Origin: Winslowiella arboricola
GTDB lineage: Bacteria > Pseudomonadota > Gammaproteobacteria > Enterobacterales > Enterobacteriaceae
Reading direction: 5' to 3'
DNA: 64,000 nucleotides
Assembly (NCBI RefSeq): GCF_025527015.1
Contig: NZ_JAODIM010000037.1
Location: 181,831 to 245,830 of the forward strand
Made by a program: the position numbers and the translations under genes. How positions within the stretch are numbered: the first letter of the stretch is position 1; each line of letters begins with the position of its first letter. A model generated the notes under the pieces. That model had not been told where the DNA came from. It ran no database searches and saw only the letters and a program-made list of their open reading frames with translations. Below, piece by piece: positions 39,682 through 48,697 of this stretch.

Positions 39682-39845
39682 CAGGACGCCAGCAGCTCCC
39701 GATTCATTTACATTTTTTAATGCTTAAATCCTCATCCATAACAACAGCTTATAAAAAAAATCACTGACTGGCTTGCAGGCCGGAATCAGACTGCCAGGGT
39801 TAACATGATGTTTTTTAATGATATCTAATTGAATCGGGGGTCAAT

Positions 39846-40610
39846 ATGACACGTTTCCAGCAACAGGTAGTGGTGGTTACAGGCGCAGGTTCAGGAATTG
39901 GGGCCGCGACGGCTAAACGCTTTGCCAGTGAAGGCGCCTCAGTGGTTTTGGTCGGTCGTACTGCGGAGAAACTGGAAAAGACCCTGTCGACCCTGGCGCA
40001 GGGGGACCACCTGATTGCTCCCTGCGACGTTGCGGCGGCGGATCAGGTTCAGGCGCTGTCGGACGCTGTACTGAAAAAGTATGGTCAGGTCAATGTACTG
40101 GTGAATAACGCAGGTGTGATTGTCCAGGGCCGGATTGATAAAATCTCGCTTGATGACTGGAAGAAGGTGATGAGTGTGGACCTCGATGGCGTATTCCATT
40201 GCGTGCACTACTTCATGCCAGCACTGCTGAAAAGCAAAGGCAATGTGGTCAATATCTCTTCGGTATCGGGATTGGGCGGTGACTGGGGCATGAGCGTCTA
40301 TAACGCGGCGAAAGGCGCGGTGACTAACTTTACCCGTTCGCTTGCTATGGACTATGGTGAAGATGGCGTGCGGGTTAATGCTATCTGTCCAGGGTTTACC
40401 TTTACCGATCTGACTGAAGAGATGAAGAGTAATCAGCAACTGTTAAACAAATTTTACGACCGCATCCCGTTAGCACGCGCCGGTCAGCCGGACGACATAG
40501 CCAGTGCTGTCGCCTTTATAGCCAGTGATGATGCCCGCTATATTACCGGCGTAAATCTGCCGGTAGACGGAGGGATCACGGCATCTAATGGTCAGCCAAA
40601 GCAGGCGTAA
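39846..40610 (+). CDS. Short-chain dehydrogenase/reductase
   Basis: 254 aa classical SDR. Cofactor motif TGAGSGIG at 12-19, NNAG at 87-90, catalytic S139, Y152 and K156 (VYNAAKGAV). R38 after the second strand suggests NADP(H) preference. C-terminal VNLPVDGGITASNG is typical. The substrate is unknown. It follows the yellow-family gene in the same direction after 164 bases, so co-transcription is uncertain. Confidence 0.88.
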   Translation: MTRFQQQVVVVTGAGSGIGAATAKRFASEGASVVLVGRTAEKLEKTLSTLAQGDHLIAPCDVAAADQVQALSDAVLKKYGQVNVLVNNAGVIVQGRIDKISLDDWKKVMSVDLDGVFHCVHYFMPALLKSKGNVVNISSVSGLGGDWGMSVYNAAKGAVTNFTRSLAMDYGEDGVRVNAICPGFTFTDLTEEMKSNQQLLNKFYDRIPLARAGQPDDIASAVAFIASDDARYITGVNLPVDGGITASNGQPKQA

Positions 40611-40823
40611 ATCCATGATCCTCTGGCGGGATACGCCGTTATCTCGCCACACTTCCTCCCTGCCGATGGTAGCGGTTTAATTCTCTGTAACGTTTTCATT
40701 TGTCAGTTTATCAACCCAGCCAGAGTTCGATCTGTTGTTACTCCTTTTTAAAAAATACGCCCACAGAGAGAACTTGATCTGTGTGTATATGTGTGTATTA
40801 TTAATTCAGGGCCAGGAGGGCAA

Positions 40824-41468
40824 ATGAAATCGACTGACCTGATAAAGGAGCTGGCAGAGGCCGGATGCGAACTCAAACGGCATAACGGCGGTAGTCACCA
40901 GATCTGGTGGTCACCGATCACCGGGAAAACCTTCCCGGTGCCGCATCCGAAAAAGGACTTGCCTCTCGGCACTGTCAAATCCATAAAAAAATGGCGGGGA
41001 TTCAGGTCCCCGCCTTTTTCGGAGGTTGTTATGTTTTTCTCAGTGGGCATTGAGACACCAAAAGATGAAAACACCGCTTACGGTATGATTGTTCCTGCGT
41101 TTTCAGCTTATGACTACGGATGCTTCTCCGCCGCTGACTCGCAGGACCAAATCGCCGCAATGGTGCGTGAAGCGATTCTGTTAACCGTTGAAGATATGTT
41201 ACTCAACGGAAAATATTCAGTTGAGCAGATAAAAGATGCGGGTCATCTGACCTATGCAAAGGATCGCGAATACGCTGATTATGATAGCTGGCTGGTTATC
41301 GATGTCGATCTATCTCAGTTTGATGGTAAGCAGCAGCGGATTAATATCGCACTGCCTGACACGCTAATCAGTCGCATTGATAATCGCGTGCGGGAGCAAT
41401 CCGCAATGTATCGTGACCGTAGCCACTTTATCGCCGAAGCCGCCCGGCACGAACTGTCAGCCGAGTGA
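40824..41468 (+). CDS. hicA: HicA toxin fused in frame to HicB antitoxin
   Basis: A 214-codon frame. Residues 1-56 are a HicA mRNA interferase (KSTDLIKELAEAGCELKRHN, GGSHQIWW with the catalytic His24, TFPVPHPKKDLPLGTVKSIKK). The frame then runs through non-HicA residues WRGFRSPPFSEVV into HicB with no stop. A -1 shift at the A7 run would instead give the HicA-like ending KKMAGIQ and a stop at 41053, making a 76-residue toxin that overlaps hicB. GGAGGG lies upstream of ATG 40824. It is a mutation-fused, a slippage-regulated or a decayed toxin gene. Confidence 0.8.
   Translation: MKSTDLIKELAEAGCELKRHNGGSHQIWWSPITGKTFPVPHPKKDLPLGTVKSIKKWRGFRSPPFSEVVMFFSVGIETPKDENTAYGMIVPAFSAYDYGCFSAADSQDQIAAMVREAILLTVEDMLLNGKYSVEQIKDAGHLTYAKDREYADYDSWLVIDVDLSQFDGKQQRINIALPDTLISRIDNRVREQSAMYRDRSHFIAEAARHELSAE
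40985..41019 (+). promoter_or_regulatory. Slippery A7 run plus stem-loop at the hicA/hicB junction
   Basis: Seven A (40985-40991) read as ATA-AAA-AAA, followed one base later by GGCGGGGA-TTCAGG-TCCCCGCC and TTTTT. The hairpin with its T-run also looks like an intrinsic terminator that would lower hicB read-through, or a frameshift stimulator. Confidence 0.6.
41031..41468 (+). CDS. hicB: HicB antitoxin (own start)
   Basis: 145 aa. N-terminal HicB domain (MFFSVGIETP, AYGMIVPAFSAYDYGCFSAAD) and a C-terminal ribbon-helix-helix DNA-binding domain (RINIALPDTLISRIDNRV, DRSHFIAEAARHEL). GGAGG 5 bases before ATG 41031 shows independent translation, although the hicA frame also runs into it. It should neutralise HicA and repress the operon. 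Confidence 0.85.
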   Translation: MFFSVGIETPKDENTAYGMIVPAFSAYDYGCFSAADSQDQIAAMVREAILLTVEDMLLNGKYSVEQIKDAGHLTYAKDREYADYDSWLVIDVDLSQFDGKQQRINIALPDTLISRIDNRVREQSAMYRDRSHFIAEAARHELSAE

Positions 41469-41524
41469 TATACAGACCACTGCTTGCGGATTGCATCACT
41501 GTCCGCAGGCCGTGTTTAAGGAGG

Positions 41525-42649
41525 CTATTGCTCGTCAAAGAACCAGTAGCCCTGATTAATCAGCCCGGTCAGTTCAGCGACGAAAGCCGGGCTGTGCAGC
41601 GCTTTACCCAGCTGCGCTTTACCAATAAGCGTGTAACGACACAGTGCATCAGCCGCTTGCGGATCAACCGTTTTCCACCCCTCGCTGTTGATAAAGAAAC
41701 TGTCGCCGATGCGCAGCACCCGCAGCCCGCTCAGGCGCGTCAGAACTTCACCGTCCATCAGCGCATCGACAATCTCATGCTGCTGATAAGGCGGCTGGGC
41801 GGCAGCGATATCCAGTTCGTGGCGCGGCGTGGTGATAAAGCGACCAAACCACTGTTTAAAGTCTCCCGGCTGATTAATCATATCGATCATCATCGCGCGC
41901 AGACGATCGAGCTCATAATCTTCAACCCGTCCGGCATGTTCCCGGCAGCTTAAATCCGGATCGCTGTAGTGCTCGCCACCCAGGTCGTGTTCCAGCGCAT
42001 AGTCGGCGAAACTGCTGATTAAATCCCTGCCGTTGGGTCCGCGAAAACCGACGGAGTAGTTAAGCGCAGTTTGATGGGTGATGCCGTCGTGCGGGAAGCC
42101 TGGTGGAATATAGAGAATGTCGCCCGGTGCCAGATCTTCATCAATAATCGGCGTAAAAGGCTCCACATGCAGCAGCGCCGGATGCGGACAAAACTGCTTC
42201 AGAGGAAGCTTATCGCCAACGCGCCAGCGACGACTGCCCATCCCCTGGATGATAAAGACATCGTACTGATCGATATGTGGTCCGACACCGCCACCCGGCA
42301 CCGAAAAAGAGATCATCAAATCGTCTAAACGCCAGTCCGGCAGTATGCGAAACGGGGTCATCAGCGCCGCCGAGGGCGCATGCCAGTGGTTAACCGCCTG
42401 AGCAAGTAACGACCAGCCGGTTTTACCCAGATCATCAAAATGCGCAAATGGCCCGTTGCTGGCCTGCCACTGACCATCAGCATGGCTGACCAGACGGCTG
42501 TCGATCTCAGCTTCCATCGCCAGACCCGCCAGTTCGTCCGGCGTAATCGGATCAACAAACTCCGGCAAGGCATTTTTTAATACCACCGGCTGCTTTTGCC
42601 AGTACTTTTCCAGAAACTCGGGCCAGTTAATATCAAGCTGATAAGCCAT
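41525..42649 (-). CDS. roxA: Ribosomal protein uL16 arginine 3-hydroxylase
   Basis: 374 aa JmjC-type 2-oxoglutarate/Fe(II) oxygenase, matching E. coli YcfD/RoxA in length. Iron ligands H125 and D127 (VGPHIDQYD) and H187 (PPGFPHDG). The C-terminal winged-helix part ends ELTGLINQGYWFFDEQ. It hydroxylates an arginine of 50S protein uL16. Convergent with hicB. Confidence 0.93.
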   Translation of the reverse strand: MAYQLDINWPEFLEKYWQKQPVVLKNALPEFVDPITPDELAGLAMEAEIDSRLVSHADGQWQASNGPFAHFDDLGKTGWSLLAQAVNHWHAPSAALMTPFRILPDWRLDDLMISFSVPGGGVGPHIDQYDVFIIQGMGSRRWRVGDKLPLKQFCPHPALLHVEPFTPIIDEDLAPGDILYIPPGFPHDGITHQTALNYSVGFRGPNGRDLISSFADYALEHDLGGEHYSDPDLSCREHAGRVEDYELDRLRAMMIDMINQPGDFKQWFGRFITTPRHELDIAAAQPPYQQHEIVDALMDGEVLTRLSGLRVLRIGDSFFINSEGWKTVDPQAADALCRYTLIGKAQLGKALHSPAFVAELTGLINQGYWFFDEQ

Positions 42650-42750
42650 TCTTTCGCACCAGTAAGAAGATAAACGGGTGAGATTATAGGAAGGCTAACC
42701 GCGGGCCGACTTGTTATGGGTCAAGGCTGTGTTGATGAGATGCCAAACCA

Positions 42751-42960
42751 TCAGCGAATATAGCTGCGAATCACATCAGCAATGCCTTTATTCGCTTCAC
42801 GGCCATCGCGATGTTCAACATCGTCGGCGACTTTCTCCAGGTACTTGTTCAGCTTGCCGCCAGTGGGCACATTGCCGTAAGCAATCAGCATCTGCACAAT
42901 ATTTCTCAGCGCAAGGACCTCAAGAGAGAGGCGTTCAATAACGGAATCTTTGTCTGGCAT
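42751..42960 (-). CDS. Small helical protein of unknown function
   Basis: 69 aa, mostly amphipathic helix (SVIERLSLEVLALRNIVQML), no membrane segment. It somewhat resembles short enterobacterial proteins of the DUF2594 kind but I cannot place it. Upstream GGAGC is a plausible ribosome site. Confidence 0.55.
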   Translation of the reverse strand: MPDKDSVIERLSLEVLALRNIVQMLIAYGNVPTGGKLNKYLEKVADDVEHRDGREANKGIADVIRSYIR

Positions 42961-43109
42961 CGGGTGCTCCGGGGCGGGCGAGTAGTGATATTTCCAGCAG
43001 AATAGCGCCGGGAGGTGGCAAGCAATCCGTGGAATACCGCTGCTTTTTGTGGCGATTTTTCGCCAGCAGACATTATCGTGAAAGGCTGAGATGAAACAGA
43101 GCAGACAAA

Positions 43110-43136
43110 GCGGCCGGCACAGGGTGTGCCAGCCGC
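43110..43136 (-). terminator. Hairpin terminator of the RcnB-like gene
   Basis: GCGGC-C-GGCACA-GGG-TGTGCC-A-GCCGC lies 9 bases past the stop codon of the minus-strand gene at 43145; on that strand it is followed by TTTGTCTGC. Confidence 0.55.
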
Positions 43137-43144
43137 GCAGAAAC

Positions 43145-43591
43145 TTAGTGGAAAGCGTTATTTAACAGGATGGAAGTAATTACTCCGGTCGCTGCCGCAA
43201 TCAACACATAGTTGCCGTCGATATAAGCCCAGTGTTCGCCGCGTGGTGGTTCACGCAGGCCACGCTGATGCCAGTCGCTTACGCGGTAGTCATCGCCGCG
43301 GAAGTGCGGCGGCATCGGCTGGCCACGACGGAAGTCATGTCCCTGCCATGCAAAGCGATCACGTGACTCGTAATGATGGTCCGGGCCGCGCCCACGATCG
43401 TCATGACGATCATCGCGTCCGTGATCCGGGCCACGACCTGGGCCACCATGCCCTTCAGGGCCGCCGCGTCCATCATGACCACCCTGCTGATGCCACTGCT
43501 GTCCCGGAGGGCCTTCTGCCTGGGTTACGGTGGAGAACAAAGTGCTGGCGGAGAAGACGGTGATTAAAAGTGCCAGAGTCGTTTTTTTCAT
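43145..43591 (-). CDS. RcnB family periplasmic protein, His/Gly/Asp-rich
   Basis: 148 aa. Signal peptide (KKTTLALLITVFSASTLFS, cleavage near TQA). A low-complexity, His/Gly/Arg/Asp-rich middle (residues about 28-75) with many potential metal ligands. The C-terminal RcnB domain has PPHFRGDDYRVSDWHQRGL and a final hydrophobic stretch LIAAATGVITSILL. RcnB relatives help in nickel/cobalt or envelope stress responses. ATG 43591 has GAGGAT upstream. Confidence 0.8.
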   Translation of the reverse strand: MKKTTLALLITVFSASTLFSTVTQAEGPPGQQWHQQGGHDGRGGPEGHGGPGRGPDHGRDDRHDDRGRGPDHHYESRDRFAWQGHDFRRGQPMPPHFRGDDYRVSDWHQRGLREPPRGEHWAYIDGNYVLIAAATGVITSILLNNAFH

Positions 43592-43951
43592 GGTTGTATC
43601 CTCGATTTTCACACGGCCTGAGTTGCGCCGTTGAGAGATACTATCCGTTAAGTCATCGGATAAAAATATCTCCGAATGTCTTAAAAACCATAAGCTTACT
43701 GTACTTTACCCCTCCTTATCACTTCCTTAACACTATGAACGAATTGTGGACCTTACAAACGCGAATGATTTGTGTTAAGTAGCCAGCCCGCGACAGAAAG
43801 GGTGACAACGGACACATTTCAATCAATAAGAGAATGCTATTTTCAATTTGTCCTAAATTAGGATTAATTAAAAAGTAACCAGCTACACGGTTGACACTAT
43901 TTCTGATTTGCCGCTGGCAGATCCCTGTTCCTCACACCTGCGGAGTTAGCT
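43592..43951. other. Divergent intergenic region
   Basis: 360 bases between the RcnB-like gene and the amino-sugar operon. It contains a strong palindrome (43845-43869). No gene recognised. Confidence 0.5.
43845..43869. promoter_or_regulatory. Candidate operator of the ROK regulator
   Basis: TCCTAA-A-TTAGGA is a perfect 6-1-6 palindrome, extended on both sides by AATT. It lies 83 bases upstream of the symporter gene, where a NagC-like ROK repressor encoded in the same operon could bind. Confidence 0.45.
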
Positions 43952-45472
43952 ATGAATGCGCTTGATTACGGTGTAATGGCTTTATATGCAGTGATGATTA
44001 TCTGCATTACTTTTTGGGCAATGCGTCGCATTGGCAGTACTAAAGACTTCTTTGCCGCTGGCGGCAAAATGCCATGGTGGCTATCCGGCGTTTCGCATCA
44101 TATGTCCGGCTACAGCGCAGCGGTGTTTGTCGCCTACGCGGCCGTGGCCTATAAAGTGGGCATCACTATCTACTTCTGGTGGGCGTTTCCGATTGCAATC
44201 GCCGTGCTGCTTGGTGCGGCGATCTTCGCCCCACGCTGGGCGCGTCTGCGCATTCATATGGATATTGAATCGCCGATGGAATATCTGGCGACCCGCTATA
44301 ACGTACCGACACAGCAGGTTCTCGCCTGGAGCGGCGTGCTGCTGAAATTATTTGATGTCGGTGCTAAATGGGCGGCGATCGCCGTTATTATCAATGTCTT
44401 CACCGGATTAGATCCGGTGCTGGGGATCCTGATTTCGGGTGGTCTGAGCCTGTTTTACTCAGTAATGGGCGGATTGTGGGCCGATGCCTGTAATGATTTC
44501 GGCCAGTTTATCGTGCAGTTTGTCGCAGCGATTGTGATGGTCGGCGCGGTAGCGATTCACCTCGGTGGCTTTGATCAGCTGCTGAATATCTGGGACAGAT
44601 TACCGGCCAACCATACCACCATCGTGCAGGAGCCCTATTCCCTCGGCTTTATTCTGGCTTATTTTGTGATTTATACCCTCAGCTACAACGGCGGCACCTG
44701 GAATCTGGCTCAGCGTTTTATCGCCTCGCCGGGCGGTAAAGAAGCCCGTAAAGCCGCCCTGCTCTCTGCGGCGCTGTATCTGATCTGGCCACTGGTGCTG
44801 TTTTACCCGATGTGGGCCGCGCCGCTGCTCTATCCGGATCTGGCGGATCCTTCCCGCTCTTACTCATTAATGGCAATGGAGCTGTTGCCGAACGGGCTGA
44901 TTGGCCTGGTGCTGGTCGCCATGTTCACCCATACACTGTCGATGACTTCATCAGACGCTAACGCGATTACCGCGGTGGTCACCCGCGATATTCTGCCGGT
45001 ACTGCTCCCCAGACGTTTCTCGCAGCGCACACCATCGCTGCTGGCCGCACGCATCACCCTTACGCTGTTTATCCTGCTAACGCTGGTAATTGCGGTTAAT
45101 GCCGGACGCTTTGGCGGCGTACTGTCACTGCTGATCGTCTGGTTTGGCGGTCTGGTCGGCCCGATCTCCATCCCGATGTTGCTGGGCCTGCTGCCGTGGT
45201 TTCGTAAAAGTGGCAGCATTGCCGCCATCAGCTCGTGGGCGTTGGGTGTGTCGGTGTTCTTTGTGGTGAAGTTTTTACTGCCCGACGTCAGTACCGCAGT
45301 GATTGTCGCGTCACCGGTTCTGACCTCACTGGCCGTGTATATCATCGGCGGCTGGCTGCGCCGCAGCCCTGTCGACCCGCAGATTGATCTGCTGTTGAAT
45401 GCCCTGAATCAGGATGGCCCGGCCAATGCCGCTGAACAGCCCAAACCCGCTTACCAGAACAACCTGAAATAA
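43952..45472 (+). CDS. Sodium:solute symporter (SSS family)
   Basis: 506 aa, about 13 transmembrane segments. SSS signatures: DFFAAGGKMPWWLSGVSHHM, GLSLFYSVMGGLWADACNDF (the SSF core), and ALSMTSSDANAITAV-like segment near residue 330. It begins an operon with nagB and nagA, so an amino sugar, N-acetylated hexosamine or a related glycan piece is the likely cargo. GGAG precedes the ATG by 7 bases. Confidence 0.88.
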   Translation: MNALDYGVMALYAVMIICITFWAMRRIGSTKDFFAAGGKMPWWLSGVSHHMSGYSAAVFVAYAAVAYKVGITIYFWWAFPIAIAVLLGAAIFAPRWARLRIHMDIESPMEYLATRYNVPTQQVLAWSGVLLKLFDVGAKWAAIAVIINVFTGLDPVLGILISGGLSLFYSVMGGLWADACNDFGQFIVQFVAAIVMVGAVAIHLGGFDQLLNIWDRLPANHTTIVQEPYSLGFILAYFVIYTLSYNGGTWNLAQRFIASPGGKEARKAALLSAALYLIWPLVLFYPMWAAPLLYPDLADPSRSYSLMAMELLPNGLIGLVLVAMFTHTLSMTSSDANAITAVVTRDILPVLLPRRFSQRTPSLLAARITLTLFILLTLVIAVNAGRFGGVLSLLIVWFGGLVGPISIPMLLGLLPWFRKSGSIAAISSWALGVSVFFVVKFLLPDVSTAVIVASPVLTSLAVYIIGGWLRRSPVDPQIDLLLNALNQDGPANAAEQPKPAYQNNLK

Positions 45473-45489
45473 CCTTCAAGGAGAAGAGG

Positions 45490-46266
45490 ATGAAGACCAC
45501 GGTTCAGCGTCATCAGGTCGATCTTTTACAGGTCGAAGTCTGTGCCGATCGCCAGGCGATGGGCGCCCAGGCAGCAGAACAGGCTGCCGCTCATTTACGT
45601 CAGCTGCTTGCCACACAGTCTGAGGTGCGGATTATTTTTGCTGCTGCGCCTTCGCAGAATGAGTTTCTCGATCAACTGGCCCGCGCAGCCGATATCGACT
45701 GGTCGCGGGTCACGGCTTTTCATATGGATGAATATATTGGCCTTAGCGAGCAGGCACCACAGCGTTTCAGCCATTATCTTGAGCAGCATATTTTTCAGCT
45801 GGTAAAGCCCGGCAAGGTATTTTTAATCCCTTCTTCCGGCGATCCGCTGGCGATCTGCGCTGACTACGCCGGGCTGATTCAGCAGGCGCCGATCGATATG
45901 GTCTGCCTCGGGATCGGCGAAAATGGTCATCTGGCATTTAACGATCCCCCGGTTGCCGACTTTGCCGATCTCCAGTGGATGAAAGCGGTGGAGCTGGATG
46001 AGATCTGCCGTCAGCAGCAGGTGAATGATGGCTGCTTCCCCACACTGGAAACCGTACCACGTTTTGCGTTGACCCTGACGATTCCTGCCCTGATGGCTGC
46101 ACGCCGTCTGTTCTGCATGGTGCCAGGAGCCAATAAGCGGCGGGCTGTTTCTGCCACCCTGTATGATCCGATCTCTGCCGCCTGTCCGGCCACGGTGCTG
46201 CGACGTCATCCCCAATGTACCTTGTATACCGATCAGGCGGCTTTTCAGGAGCGTATGCATGGCTGA
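45490..46266 (+). CDS. nagB: Glucosamine-6-phosphate deaminase-like protein
   Basis: 258 aa. Active-site residues of NagB are present: aspartate in TAFHMDEYIGL and the GIGENGHLAFNDPP loop with its Glu and His. It would convert glucosamine-6-phosphate to fructose-6-phosphate and ammonia. It is a little shorter than E. coli NagB (266) and lacks part of the C-terminal allosteric tail. AAGGAGAAGAGG precedes the ATG. It overlaps nagA by 8 bases. Deamination of a related amino sugar phosphate is possible. Confidence 0.85.
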   Translation: MKTTVQRHQVDLLQVEVCADRQAMGAQAAEQAAAHLRQLLATQSEVRIIFAAAPSQNEFLDQLARAADIDWSRVTAFHMDEYIGLSEQAPQRFSHYLEQHIFQLVKPGKVFLIPSSGDPLAICADYAGLIQQAPIDMVCLGIGENGHLAFNDPPVADFADLQWMKAVELDEICRQQQVNDGCFPTLETVPRFALTLTIPALMAARRLFCMVPGANKRRAVSATLYDPISAACPATVLRRHPQCTLYTDQAAFQERMHG

Positions 46267-47422
46267 ATCCCGCATTAGAGGCAGAGATTACCGCACATTG
46301 CAATCCGTTGAGTTACATAGTGAAAATGGACTGATTACCCGCATTTTGCCGCTACCTGATGATGCCGATTTGCCAGTGATGGCGCCGGGTCTGGTCGATC
46401 TTCAGGTCAACGGCTTCGGCGGGCTGGATTTTAACCATTTCCCGTTTTCAACTGAGATGGTGGAACAGGTCACGCAATTGCTCTGGCAGCAGGGTGTGAC
46501 CACCTTTATGCCAACCGTGATCACCGCCAGCAGCGAGACGATTGAACTGGCGGTCAGCAGAGTGGCCGAAGCCTGCCAGCAGCATGAAATCGTTAAGCGG
46601 GCGGTGGCGGGCATTCATCTGGAAGGCCCGTTTTTATCACCGCAGGATGGTCCACGCGGCGCGCATCCACTGGCCCATATCAAAGCCCCGGACTGGGCGC
46701 TTTTCCGCCGCTGGCAGCAGGCCGCCGCAGGAAAAATCGCCCTGCTGACGATTTCCCCGGAATGGCCGCAGGCCGGCGAGTTTATCCGTGAATGTGTCGC
46801 GAGCGGGGTCAGAGTGTCCATCGGCCATACGGCTGCCACCGCAGAAAATATCACTGAAGCCGTGGTGGCGGGCGCAACCCTTTCAACCCATCTGGGCAAT
46901 GGCGCGCACCTTCAGCTTCCCCGCCATCCCAACTATATCTGGCAGCAGCTGGCAGAAGATCGGCTGGCCTGTGCGCTGATTGCCGACGGCGATCATCTGC
47001 CGACTTCAGTGCTGAAAGTATTTATGCGCGCCAAAGAGGAGCAGGTGTTTCTGGTCAGCGATGTCACCCGTTTTGCCGGTATGCCGGCGGGTCAGTACTC
47101 ATCGCCGATTGGTGGCCGGGTTGAACTGAGTGCTGATGGTCGTTTATCGGTCGCCGACCAGCCGCAGTTGCTGGCCGGTTCGGCAAAAGGCTTATTTACC
47201 GGCGTTAATCATCTTCTCACTCAGCAGCTGACTACACGCCAGCTGGCGCTGGAGATGGCTTCGCTTCGCCCTGCCCGGCAGCTCAATTTGCCGGTGCAAT
47301 ATGGGCTGGCTCCTGGAGCGCCTTGCGATCTGATCCTGCTGAGGCAGGAATTGACAGGGAATCTGAGATTGCAATCAACCTGGAAAACGGGGGAAAAAGT
47401 ATGGGAGGCTTGTAGTCAGTAG
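46259..47422 (+). CDS. nagA: N-acetylglucosamine-6-phosphate deacetylase
   Basis: 387 aa amidohydrolase. Metal-site and substrate motifs: GIHLEGPFLSPQDGPRGAHP, GHTAATAENI, STHLGNGAH and VSDVTRFAGMPAG with the catalytic aspartate. It removes acetate from GlcNAc-6-P to give the NagB substrate. ATG 46259 lies inside the end of nagB, with AGGAG 8 bases upstream; the longer frame from 46163 is overlap only. Third gene of the operon. Confidence 0.9.
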   Translation: MAESRIRGRDYRTLQSVELHSENGLITRILPLPDDADLPVMAPGLVDLQVNGFGGLDFNHFPFSTEMVEQVTQLLWQQGVTTFMPTVITASSETIELAVSRVAEACQQHEIVKRAVAGIHLEGPFLSPQDGPRGAHPLAHIKAPDWALFRRWQQAAAGKIALLTISPEWPQAGEFIRECVASGVRVSIGHTAATAENITEAVVAGATLSTHLGNGAHLQLPRHPNYIWQQLAEDRLACALIADGDHLPTSVLKVFMRAKEEQVFLVSDVTRFAGMPAGQYSSPIGGRVELSADGRLSVADQPQLLAGSAKGLFTGVNHLLTQQLTTRQLALEMASLRPARQLNLPVQYGLAPGAPCDLILLRQELTGNLRLQSTWKTGEKVWEACSQ

Positions 47423-47468
47423 CCGCTTGCTGCGAGACTAAGGCAGGACGGTAGATCAGGGAACCCGC

Positions 47469-48599
47469 ATGAAAGAGTCAGGCAAGGGGCCAGCGTTACT
47501 TCGGCTGAATAATGAAAAACGGCTGCTGACGGCTTTGCGTCAGCAGCGCATCACGACGCGGCAGGATATTGCCGGGCTGCTTGCGCTAAGCAAAAACACG
47601 GTTTCCCTGATTATTGACGATCTGATTGCCCGTGAATGGGTGCAGGAACTGGGGCCGTTGCAGGTTTCCGCCGCAGGTCGCCCAAAAATAGGCATCGCGC
47701 TGTGTGCCGGGAAACTAAAAGCCGCTGGCGTAATGATTGAGCGGCAGCGTATGCATGTAACCGTGACAGATTATCTTTCTGAGGTACTGGAAGAGTCGAG
47801 CTGGCAGACAGATACCCGCGATCCGGCCCGTGTGCTAAGTGAACTACAGACAGTCTGTCAGCAGCTGCAACAACGCCACCCGGAGTTGCTGGGGATTGGC
47901 CTGGGTTTTCCGGGCATCGTCGATCCTGCTGCCGGTTATCTGCATATCTCCTCCCACTTAGGCTGGCGGGATGTCGATATTCAGGCGGCCTTGCACAACC
48001 TGACCGGCACGCCGCTACATATTATGAATTATGTAAAGGCGGCAGCGCTGCTGGCGCAGACGCCACAAAAGGTGGCAGAAGGCGCCAGCTGTTTTTATCT
48101 GCGTATCGGCGAAGGGATCGGTGGTGCGTTACTGCTGGGTCGCGATATTTTTACCGGCAGCAGCTGGACCGCAGGGGAAGCCGGGCATCTTACCGTCGCT
48201 GACGGCCCGGCGTGCAGCTGTGGAAAATACGGCTGCCTTGAAGCGTTGATTAGCGTGCCTGCCATTCAGCAGCAGCTGGCTGCTGTAGAGCAAGGATTAA
48301 GCTGGGATACCCGTGAGCAGTCGCCGGAAAGCACAGACAAAGTGATGACGCGTGCGGGGCACTACCTCGGTAAGGCGCTGAGCCAGATAATGCTGCTGCT
48401 CAATCCGTCAACGCTGGTGATCGACAGCCCGTGGAACAGCAATGCCGCATTCTGCACTGCGGTAAAGGAAACGGCGCAAGCGGCGACTCTGGCCTTTACC
48501 TTTAATCACACTCAGATGATATTTTTAAGCGGTCCACTTTCACCCGCGAAAGGGCTGGCTTTAGCGGTGATAGAGAGAAATGAGGTGTCACCGTTGTAG
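47469..48599 (+). CDS. ROK family transcriptional repressor (NagC-like)
   Basis: 376 aa. N-terminal winged helix (TTRQDIAGLLALSKNTVSLI) followed by a ROK sugar-binding domain. The structural zinc motif CSCGKYGCLE is intact. The kinase catalytic aspartate is replaced (HIMNYVKAAA), so it is a regulator, not a kinase. Fourth gene of the amino-sugar operon, 46 bases after nagA; probably binds the palindrome at 43845. Confidence 0.88.
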   Translation: MKESGKGPALLRLNNEKRLLTALRQQRITTRQDIAGLLALSKNTVSLIIDDLIAREWVQELGPLQVSAAGRPKIGIALCAGKLKAAGVMIERQRMHVTVTDYLSEVLEESSWQTDTRDPARVLSELQTVCQQLQQRHPELLGIGLGFPGIVDPAAGYLHISSHLGWRDVDIQAALHNLTGTPLHIMNYVKAAALLAQTPQKVAEGASCFYLRIGEGIGGALLLGRDIFTGSSWTAGEAGHLTVADGPACSCGKYGCLEALISVPAIQQQLAAVEQGLSWDTREQSPESTDKVMTRAGHYLGKALSQIMLLLNPSTLVIDSPWNSNAAFCTAVKETAQAATLAFTFNHTQMIFLSGPLSPAKGLALAVIERNEVSPL

Positions 48600-48697
48600 G
48601 AGGAAATAACGGGATTATTACTGGCAACGTAACCAGCTATTTTCGCGCTATCGGGCTCTGCCAGTAAGATGGTTAACCTCAATCTTAGTGCTTACCG

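Noticed and set aside
41465..41953. 162-codon plus-strand ORF
   Set aside because: Shadow of roxA on the opposite strand.
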